Source of the DNA: an uncultured Oscillospiraceae bacterium
GTDB taxonomy: Bacteria > Bacillota > Clostridia > Oscillospirales > Acutalibacteraceae
Length of the DNA stretch: 17,135 bases
Direction of reading: 5' to 3'
Assembly (NCBI GenBank): GCA_900546785.1
Contig: URED01000044.1
Coordinates: forward strand, 1 to 17,135
A model generated the notes under the pieces. The model ran no database searches, had not been told where the DNA came from, and saw only the letters and a list, made by a program, of their open reading frames with translations. The number at the start of each line of letters is the position of its first letter. Position 1 is the first letter of the stretch. This document shows, piece by piece, positions 7,113 through 12,661 of the stretch. Both the position numbers and the translations under genes were made by a program.

Positions 7113-8633
7113 TTATTCGTTGACAGCCTTGGCTGTTTCCTTTTCCGCCTTGCGTGCTTCTCTTCTTTCCATGATCTCTTTCATCATCTGCCTGTGGCCG
7201 TCGCCGGTGATGTTATAGAAGTGCATGGGCACGAGCATGAGCAGATAACCGATTGCCGGTACGAGTGTTGTGAGCAGGAAGAGCGCCCAGTTCGTTTCCG
7301 CATTCTGGACGAGCGAGCCTTCCGTATGCTGAACATAGCCTGTGAAGCCGAGTATTGCAAGACCTATGGAAGAGGAAAACGTATTCTCTATCTTGCCGGT
7401 AAAGCTCATGATGGAAAGCATGATGCCCTCTACACGGGTGTCTGTTTTCCACTCTATATAATCCACCGTTTCCGCTTCCATTTCCTTTTGGATCAGGTTT
7501 TTGAATTCAAGCGGAATGGCGGTAAGGCCGGTGAACAAAACAACGAGTATTCCGGTGAAGAGCGGAACGCTGGTGCCGGCTTCCTTATTCATAAGGCCGT
7601 TATAACAGGTGATTGCAAACAGCGCATGCAGAATGATCGCAGCTACGCAGCAAGCCTGATAGAATTTTTTACTGTCTGCCTTTCTGCCGAGGCGTTCTAC
7701 GATCTTGGGAACAAGCAAACCGGCAAAGAGAAAGCCGGGGAATTTAACCACGTCTATGAAAACGTTATACTGCCTGTTGAACATGAGATCTGCAACAAAA
7801 TAGAACGATACCTGCTCCGCGATCTTGCAGATGACAAAGAAGATATTGCCGAGGAAGAGCATGAGCAGCGGCCTGTTTTTAAAGAGCAGCGCAAGACATT
7901 CCTTAACGGAGGGCACGTCTTCTTTATGCTCTGCCCTTTCCTTGGTGTTCTTATATGTAAACCTGGTTAAAAATACGATACCGATCGCAGAGATGATAGC
8001 CGAGGTCAGATATGCCTGCGGGGTGTGATCCTTAAAATAAGGCAGCAGAGCCGCACCGGCAACGAACACCTGCGGCAGCGCACCCAGAACGGAACGTGTA
8101 ATGGAGCTGATGCCGAAAAGCTTTGTTCGCTCTATACCGCTGGGCGTAATGGAAAACGCAAGCGCGCCCATCGGAATGTCAAAGGCGGTATACGTAACGT
8201 CCAGCCCTATGAATAAAACGGTTGTATAAATGATATTGAAAACGGGCGAAGCATCCGCACTGCCGATGAAAAACAGGATCATAACAAGCGAAACGAAAAG
8301 CGGCGCCCATTTGATGTACGGGCGCATCTGCCCGTCCTTGGTTCTTGTTTTATCAACGATAACGCCCATGATAGGATCGTTGATGGCGTCAAATATACCG
8401 CAGAAAAGGCGTATTTTTGACGCGGTGCCCATCGGGTCTTCAAGCTTTCTGAAAAGCACGTTCGTCAAAAAGAAATTTATGTATTTTGACGAGGTCATAC
8501 TTGTATTCATGCCCTGCGCGCCGCGGCCCACGGCATAGGAAAGTGTTTCTCTCCAGGTAAGGTAGGTCTCCTCGCCTACATCGGTTTTGATGATCTTGCT
8601 GTCAAGGAATTCCTTAACGCTGAATTTGCCCAT
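7113..8633 (-). CDS. GPH-family sugar:cation symporter (MFS)
   Basis: The 506-residue polytopic membrane protein has roughly a dozen hydrophobic segments. It carries the glycoside-pentoside-hexuronide signature between helices 2 and 3, NDPIMGVIVDKTRTKDGQMRP, split here as NDPIMGVIVDK (about 87-97) plus TRTKDGQMRP. The cytosolic N terminus is about 40 residues and the C-terminal tail is rich in Lys, Arg and Glu. Family members import sugars or glycosides with Na+ or H+, and the substrate cannot be inferred. GGGGAGAAG just before the ATG at 8633 supports the start. It lies 21 bp downstream of the HAD phosphatase gene on the same strand, so the two are probably co-transcribed. No glycoside hydrolase is adjacent, which is unusual for this family. 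Confidence 0.9.
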   Translation of the reverse strand: MGKFSVKEFLDSKIIKTDVGEETYLTWRETLSYAVGRGAQGMNTSMTSSKYINFFLTNVLFRKLEDPMGTASKIRLFCGIFDAINDPIMGVIVDKTRTKDGQMRPYIKWAPLFVSLVMILFFIGSADASPVFNIIYTTVLFIGLDVTYTAFDIPMGALAFSITPSGIERTKLFGISSITRSVLGALPQVFVAGAALLPYFKDHTPQAYLTSAIISAIGIVFLTRFTYKNTKERAEHKEDVPSVKECLALLFKNRPLLMLFLGNIFFVICKIAEQVSFYFVADLMFNRQYNVFIDVVKFPGFLFAGLLVPKIVERLGRKADSKKFYQACCVAAIILHALFAITCYNGLMNKEAGTSVPLFTGILVVLFTGLTAIPLEFKNLIQKEMEAETVDYIEWKTDTRVEGIMLSIMSFTGKIENTFSSSIGLAILGFTGYVQHTEGSLVQNAETNWALFLLTTLVPAIGYLLMLVPMHFYNITGDGHRQMMKEIMERREARKAEKETAKAVNE

Positions 8634-8654
8634 ACTTCTCCCCCTATTTCTTCA

Positions 8655-9227
8655 TCATTTGATTTTTGTGATTCTGTCCTTTTTCACAAGGTAAACATGA
8701 TCCGCAATATCCATCATGGCTTTATCATTCATACTGTCCGTATAAAAATTTTCAATATGCGCATGTGGATAAAGCTCATGAAATATCTTTACCTTGTTTT
8801 CAAGAAAACAAAGGCGGCGGAATTTGCCTGTTTTTTTATCTATACTTGAGCCGACGTAATTTTTGATCCCCATTCTTTTCATGATCTCGTCAAGAAGGAA
8901 ATCCGTTGTGCCGGAAACGATTATATCGCTCTCTTTGCGCACCTTAGAATACCACGGCTTGATCTTTTTTTCGTTCTTATCCCAAAAATCGACCACCGCG
9001 CCGGAAATATCACCGGCGTTCACGTAATAGCCCTCCAGGAAAGAGGCGTAGGCGTCAACGGCGTCCTCCACCGTAAAAAGGTGCAGCGCGTCCTTCAGCG
9101 CAATTACGATCAGTTTGGGCAGATATTTCCATATTTTTACATCCCGGCGCACAAAATACAATATAAAATCAACAAGCGTTTCGCCGTCATAGATCGTGTT
9201 GTCAAAATCATACACATTGACGTGCAT
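8655..9227 (-). CDS. HAD-superfamily phosphatase (SerB-like, HAD-IB type)
   Basis: The 190-residue protein has all four HAD motifs. Motif I is DFDNT (nucleophile D7, acid/base D9, T11), motif II is SGTT (S105), motif III is ENK (K145) and motif IV is TDSMND (D164, D168). The helical insertion between motifs I and II is a C1-type cap, as in phosphoserine phosphatase-like enzymes. It would hydrolyse a small phosphorylated metabolite in the cytosol; the substrate is unknown. The ATG at 9227 is preferred because GGGG lies about 8 nt upstream and the family core starts here; the ATG at 9248 has no ribosome site. It is the first gene of a two-gene unit with the GPH transporter, hinting at dephosphorylation linked to sugar uptake (inference). 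Confidence 0.85.
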   Translation of the reverse strand: MHVNVYDFDNTIYDGETLVDFILYFVRRDVKIWKYLPKLIVIALKDALHLFTVEDAVDAYASFLEGYYVNAGDISGAVVDFWDKNEKKIKPWYSKVRKESDIIVSGTTDFLLDEIMKRMGIKNYVGSSIDKKTGKFRRLCFLENKVKIFHELYPHAHIENFYTDSMNDKAMMDIADHVYLVKKDRITKIK

Positions 9228-9259
9228 AATATATACCCCGTATTTCAAGAATAAGTGTA

Positions 9260-9281
9260 GTCAAAGTCAAATATATGTCAA
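9260..9281 (-). promoter_or_regulatory. Triple GTCAA/TTGAC direct repeat upstream of the HAD gene
   Basis: GTCAA occurs at 9260-9264, 9266-9270 and 9277-9281. Read on the minus strand this is TTTGAC-N5-TTTGAC (11-bp period) followed at once by another TTTGAC. Tandem half-sites one helical turn apart are typical of OmpR/PhoP-class regulator sites. One TTGACA copy could also act as a -35, but no good -10 is spaced from it. Confidence 0.3.
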
Positions 9282-9373
9282 AAACAGGAAAGAAAGATAT
9301 AATTTTCGGAAATCCTGCATGGCTTTATATTAGCAGATATTTACGCCGCTTTCAATACGTGCGTTTAATTTTC

Positions 9374-9402
9374 TTGACTTTGGGGCGAATTAATTATATA
9401 TT
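9374..9402 (+). promoter_or_regulatory. nadB promoter
   Basis: TTGACT (9374-9379), a 17-bp spacer and TATATT (9397-9402) lie just upstream of the AAGGGGAG ribosome site (9416-9423) and the TTG start of nadB. The leader is short, about 20 nt. Confidence 0.65.
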
Positions 9403-9429
9403 ATTATAAAATGCGAAGGGGAGCCTGTC

Positions 9430-10770
9430 TTGGCGGGCGTTTCGGATATGAAAAGAGAATTTATCAAAACAGACGTTGTTATAGCGGGCAGCGGCGTTGC
9501 CGGGCTTTTTGCGGCACTTTGCCTGCCGCCTGAAAAAAAGGTGCTTGTTATAACGAAAGAGGATCTGAAAGAATGCGATTCCTACCTTGCGCAGGGCGGC
9601 GTTTGTGTTTTAAAAAATATTGAGGATTTTGAATGTTATTTTGAGGACACGATGAAAGCGGGGCATTATGAAAACGACCCGGAAAGCGTCAGAGTCATGA
9701 TAGAATCCTCGCCCGAGATCATCAGCACGCTCATAAAGCTTGGCGTTGAGTTTGACACGGGCAGTGACGGCGCTTACGACTATACGCGCGAGGGTGCGCA
9801 CAGGCAAAACAGGATCCTGCACCATAAGGATGAGACCGGCAAAGAGATAACCGCCACGCTGCTCTCCATAGCCAAAAAGCGCAAAAACATCAATTTTATC
9901 ACGCAGACCACGATGATAGACCTGATCGAAAAAGACGGCACCTGCTACGGGATCGTGTGCGAAGATGAATTCGGCGAGCGGGGCGCAATACTTGCAAGAG
10001 ATATAATCCTTGCGACGGGCGGCATAGGCGGACTTTTTAAAAATTCCACGAATTTTCCGCACATCACCGGCGACGCCTTTGCCCTTGCACTGAAGCACGG
10101 TATAGAGCTGAAGGATATAAGCTACATACAGATCCACCCCACAACGCTTTACAGTAAAAAAAGCGGCAGGCGCTTTCTGATCAGCGAGAGCGTGCGCGGC
10201 GAAGGCGCCGTACTGCTCAACGAAAACGGAGAGAGATTTACGGACGAGCTTCAACCGCGAGACGTTGTGACAGAGGCGATCTGCAAAGAAATGGAAAAAT
10301 TCGGAACCGACCACGTATATATAACACTGCCCACGATGACGAGCGAGCAGGCAAAGCAGAGATTCCCGAACATATTTGAAGCGTGCGCCGAAGAGGGATA
10401 CGATATCACGAAAGACAGGGTACCCGTTACGCCCGGGCAGCATTACATGATGGGCGGCATCAAAACGGATATCAACGGCAGCACCTCTATGAAACATTTA
10501 TACGCCGTGGGCGAAACGGCATGCAACGGCGTGCACGGCAAGAACCGACTTGCCTCCAACAGCCTGCTGGAGAGCCTTGTTTTCTCAAAGCGCGCCGCAG
10601 ATTTGATTGCTGCCGACAAAAGCGAAAAAGAATTTTATGCGCCGGACACGGATTGGGATACCCTGCCGCCGAAGAATGCGCGCGAAAAGGAATTCAAAAA
10701 CCTCATCATGAACGAGATAAAACGAAAGGACCGTGCTTTTTATGATAAGTGGTGTAACGATGAAGATTAA
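9430..10770 (+). CDS. nadB: L-aspartate oxidase (NadB)
   Basis: NadB is the FAD enzyme that oxidises L-aspartate to iminoaspartate, the first step of de novo NAD synthesis. The protein shows the dinucleotide motif GSGVAG (20-25), YLAQGGV (52-58), the substrate block EGAHRQNRILHHKDETG (121-137), ATGGIG (195-200), IQIHPTTLY, RDVV (277-280) and GKNRLASNSLLESLVF (370-385). At 446 residues it is the short Firmicutes form, lacking much of the C-terminal helical domain of the roughly 540-residue E. coli enzyme. In anaerobes fumarate is the likely electron acceptor. The TTG at 9430 is supported by AAGGGGAG 6 nt upstream; the ATG at 9448 is an alternative with no ribosome site. nadC overlaps its 3' end. 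Confidence 0.95.
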   Translation: MAGVSDMKREFIKTDVVIAGSGVAGLFAALCLPPEKKVLVITKEDLKECDSYLAQGGVCVLKNIEDFECYFEDTMKAGHYENDPESVRVMIESSPEIISTLIKLGVEFDTGSDGAYDYTREGAHRQNRILHHKDETGKEITATLLSIAKKRKNINFITQTTMIDLIEKDGTCYGIVCEDEFGERGAILARDIILATGGIGGLFKNSTNFPHITGDAFALALKHGIELKDISYIQIHPTTLYSKKSGRRFLISESVRGEGAVLLNENGERFTDELQPRDVVTEAICKEMEKFGTDHVYITLPTMTSEQAKQRFPNIFEACAEEGYDITKDRVPVTPGQHYMMGGIKTDINGSTSMKHLYAVGETACNGVHGKNRLASNSLLESLVFSKRAADLIAADKSEKEFYAPDTDWDTLPPKNAREKEFKNLIMNEIKRKDRAFYDKWCNDED

Positions 10771-11599
10771 TATGGACGATTACATACTGCACGCGCTGAA
10801 AGAGGATATAACGAGCGAGGACGTATCCACAAATGCCGTGATGCCCCAAAAGAAACAGGGCACGGCGCAGCTCATCTGCAAGGCGGACGGGATCATCTGC
10901 GGACTGGAGGTCTTTGAACGCACGTTTGCCCTATTGGACAGCGATTTCCGATTTGAAACGGAAGTAAAAGACGGCGACGCCGTTAAAAGCGGGCAGCTCT
11001 TAGGCACGCTCTTCGGCGATATACGAGCCCTGCTTTCCGGAGAGAGAACGGCGCTCAACTATTTGCAGCGCATGAGCGGCATTGCAACCGTTACAAGCGA
11101 ATACGCAAAGGAGCTTGCGGGCACAAAGACCGTGCTGCTGGACACAAGAAAGACCACGCCGAATATGCGCCCGTTTGAAAAATACGCCGTAACTGTGGGC
11201 GGCGGCAGAAACCACCGCTACAATCTTTCTGACGGCGTTTTGCTGAAAGACAACCACATCGGCGCGGCAGGTTCCGTTTCCAACGCCATTAAAATGGCAA
11301 GGGAATACGCGCCGTTCGTAAGGAAGATAGAGATAGAGACCGAAACCTTGGAACAGGTGCGCGAGGCGCTTGACGCCGGTGCCGACATCATTATGCTGGA
11401 TAATATGAACAACGCTACCATGAAAAAAGCGGTTGAAATGATAGGCACAAAAGCGCAGACGGAATGTTCCGGCAATGTTACAAAAGAGCGCTTAAAGGAA
11501 ATCGCCGAGATCGGCGTGGACTTCGTTTCAAGCGGCGCACTGACGCATTCGGTGCCCGTGCTTGACGTAAGCCTGAAAAACCTGAAGCCTGTTGAATAA
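10760..11599 (+). CDS. nadC: Nicotinate-nucleotide diphosphorylase, carboxylating (NadC)
   Basis: NadC converts quinolinate plus PRPP to nicotinate mononucleotide, CO2 and pyrophosphate. The 279-residue protein has the QPRTase N-terminal sandwich and an alpha/beta barrel. Conserved blocks are RTALNYLQRMSGIAT (96-110), LLDTRKTTP (126-134), GGGRNHRYNLSD (147-158), LLKDNHI (161-167), IEIET with E191, MLDNM with D213, and SSGALTHSVPVLDVSLK near the end. The start is taken as the ATG at 10760, which gives the standard length; an upstream in-frame ATG at 10733 would add nine atypical residues inside nadB. The 11-bp overlap with nadB implies coupled expression. nadA (quinolinate synthase) is not next to it. 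Confidence 0.95.
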   Translation: MKINMDDYILHALKEDITSEDVSTNAVMPQKKQGTAQLICKADGIICGLEVFERTFALLDSDFRFETEVKDGDAVKSGQLLGTLFGDIRALLSGERTALNYLQRMSGIATVTSEYAKELAGTKTVLLDTRKTTPNMRPFEKYAVTVGGGRNHRYNLSDGVLLKDNHIGAAGSVSNAIKMAREYAPFVRKIEIETETLEQVREALDAGADIIMLDNMNNATMKKAVEMIGTKAQTECSGNVTKERLKEIAEIGVDFVSSGALTHSVPVLDVSLKNLKPVE

Positions 11600-11615
11600 A
11601 AGATTTAAAGCAAAC

Positions 11616-11656
11616 AAATGCGCCCTGCCGACACCGAGTCCGGCAGAGCGCATTTT
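11616..11656 (+). terminator. Bidirectional terminator between nadC and the FakA-C-like gene
   Basis: AAATGCGC (11616-11623) pairs with GCGCATTT (11648-11655), extended inward by CTGCCG and CGGCAG around a one-base mismatch. TTTTC follows on the plus strand and TTTGTTTGC on the minus strand. It can therefore serve both the nadBC transcript and the convergent small gene ending at 11679. Confidence 0.8.
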
Positions 11657-11678
11657 CATATTGAACCTATACAGCGGA

Positions 11679-11927
11679 TCAGCCTTTAAGGCCTCTTGCC
11701 TGGCGGTCCATATCTTCTACAACGATATCAAAGATCTCGCCGAGCGAAGCGCAGTATTCAAGCACTTTCCAAGGCTCGTTGGTATGAAAATGGATCTTGA
11801 TAAGCTCCTCGTCACCCACGGCAAGCAGGCAGTCGCCCTTAAAATGCTCTTCAAAATAATCGTTGATTTCGTCCTCGTCAAGCCCCTGCCCTTCTATGAG
11901 CAGCTGCGTATCATACCTGTAATCCAT
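11679..11927 (-). CDS. Stand-alone FakA/YloV C-terminal-like domain protein
   Basis: This 82-residue protein resembles the extreme C-terminal domain of fatty-acid kinase FakA/YloV (DAK2-domain proteins), which recurs as YDTQ-x-L-x-EG, GD-LLAVGDEELIKIHFHTNEP-W (in parts) and a final GE-ID-V-ENM-like segment. The key visible motif is KIHFHTNEP (44-52). No kinase (DAK2) domain is present here or next door, so it cannot be a fatty-acid kinase by itself; it may be a ligand-binding or partner protein. Many Clostridia carry such short proteins, often misannotated as a dihydroxyacetone-kinase relative. A strong AGGAGAGG site before the ATG at 11927 shows this is a real gene, not a fragment. It lies 93 bp downstream of the YccF gene on the same strand. 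Confidence 0.75.
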   Translation of the reverse strand: MDYRYDTQLLIEGQGLDEDEINDYFEEHFKGDCLLAVGDEELIKIHFHTNEPWKVLEYCASLGEIFDIVVEDMDRQARGLKG

Positions 11928-11946
11928 AAAACCTCTCCTAAAAGTT

Positions 11947-12020
11947 GCGCAAATAAAGCAGAATATTCTTTATAGTATTCCCGATCGTATGCCGAAGCGC
12001 AAATCTTTAAACATTTGCGC
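11947..12020. repeat. GCGCAAAT repeats forming a hairpin after the YccF gene
   Basis: GCGCAAAT at 11997-12004 and ATTTGCGC at 12013-12020 form a perfect 8-bp stem with an 8-nt loop directly against the YccF stop. A third GCGCAAAT lies at 11947-11954 and could compete for the same partner arm. There is no T tract, so it is not a classical terminator. It may stabilise mRNA ends or act as an attenuator for the downstream gene. Confidence 0.4.
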
Positions 12021-12386
12021 TCAGGTGGAAACAACATCTGCGCCGAACGGGCAAAGTGCAAGCTTGGCAAGCTTAAAATGCTGCTTGCCGAACGGTATGC
12101 CTATTATCGTTACGCAAAGCAGAACGCCAAGCAAAAAATGCTCCAGCGCAAGCGCGATGCCGGAAAAGATCATCCACACAAAATTCAGTATGGCACAACC
12201 CGCTCCGCCGCCGTAAACGATCTCCTTTTTAAACGGGAAAAAGCTTACCGCCGCCATTTTGAAGCACTGTGTGCCGACGGGAATGCCGATTATGGTAACG
12301 CACCAGAGACAGCCGACCAGAAGCCAGCTGAGACCACTGATGAACCCGCCGAAAACAAACCAAAGAATATTGCCTATCAAAGACAT
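12021..12386 (-). CDS. YccF domain membrane protein
   Basis: The 121-residue integral membrane protein of the YccF family (DUF307) consists of two tandem copies of the family repeat: CVTIIGIPVGTQCFKMA (29-45) and CVTIIGIPFGKQHFKLA (91-107), each followed by an FPF/CPFG turn. Four hydrophobic segments are visible (about 4-22, 23-38, 60-80 and 83-100). Family members are small inner-membrane proteins of unknown molecular function. AAGGAG 8 nt before the ATG at 12386 supports the start. It is probably transcribed leftward from a promoter near 12451-12478 and may continue into the FakA-C-like gene. Confidence 0.9.
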   Translation of the reverse strand: MSLIGNILWFVFGGFISGLSWLLVGCLWCVTIIGIPVGTQCFKMAAVSFFPFKKEIVYGGGAGCAILNFVWMIFSGIALALEHFLLGVLLCVTIIGIPFGKQHFKLAKLALCPFGADVVST

Positions 12387-12450
12387 GATTTACGCTCCTT
12401 CAATCTTAACCGGTTTAATGTGTGAACAGCCATTAAGCTTGTTTAAGATG

Positions 12451-12478
12451 AATATAGCACAATATTGTTACGGAACAA
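12451..12478 (-). promoter_or_regulatory. Putative promoter of the YccF gene
   Basis: On the minus strand TGCTATATT (12459-12451) is an extended -10. TTGTTC (12478-12473) lies 16 bp upstream as a partial -35. Confidence 0.4.
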
Positions 12479-12489
12479 TGACCTTTAAA

Positions 12490-12512
12490 TTACAATTATG
12501 TTAGAATTGTAA
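12490..12512. promoter_or_regulatory. 8-bp dyad (possible operator) between divergent genes
   Basis: TTACAATT (12490-12497) and AATTGTAA (12505-12512) form a perfect inverted repeat with a 7-nt spacer. It lies between the YccF and CAP-protein promoters, which suits a dimeric regulator of either gene. No cognate regulator is encoded here. Confidence 0.35.
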
Positions 12513-12566
12513 ACGCAGAGCATTTACACGGAGCACGGATACATCAAGGTTTTGATTGCCGATTTA

Positions 12567-12596
12567 TTGACAATTCCTGCATATTTAATTTATAAT
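12567..12596 (+). promoter_or_regulatory. Sigma-A-type promoter of the CAP-dockerin gene
   Basis: A consensus TTGACA (12567-12572), an 18-bp spacer and a perfect TATAAT (12591-12596) precede a leader of about 60 nt and the AAAGGAG ribosome site at 12646-12652. Confidence 0.8.
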
Positions 12597-12661
12597 ATAG
12601 TTATACAGTTGTTTTATTTTAAGCCGTTTCAGGCAAATAACGTACAAAGGAGCGTGCAGTG

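Noticed and set aside
7194..7970. 258-codon frame antisense to the GPH transporter
   Set aside because: The sense frame has the full GPH signature and ribosome site; the antisense product has no recognisable domain.
9610..10497. Long leftward frame antisense to nadB
   Set aside because: The sense strand encodes every NadB motif, so the antisense frame is a codon-bias shadow.
12403..12418. AACCGGTT palindrome near the YccF start
   Set aside because: It is a short self-complementary word that can occur by chance and has no second copy or promoter alignment.
12015..12425. Rightward frame antisense to the YccF gene
   Set aside because: YccF repeats are unmistakable on the minus strand; the antisense product is low-complexity and lacks a ribosome site.
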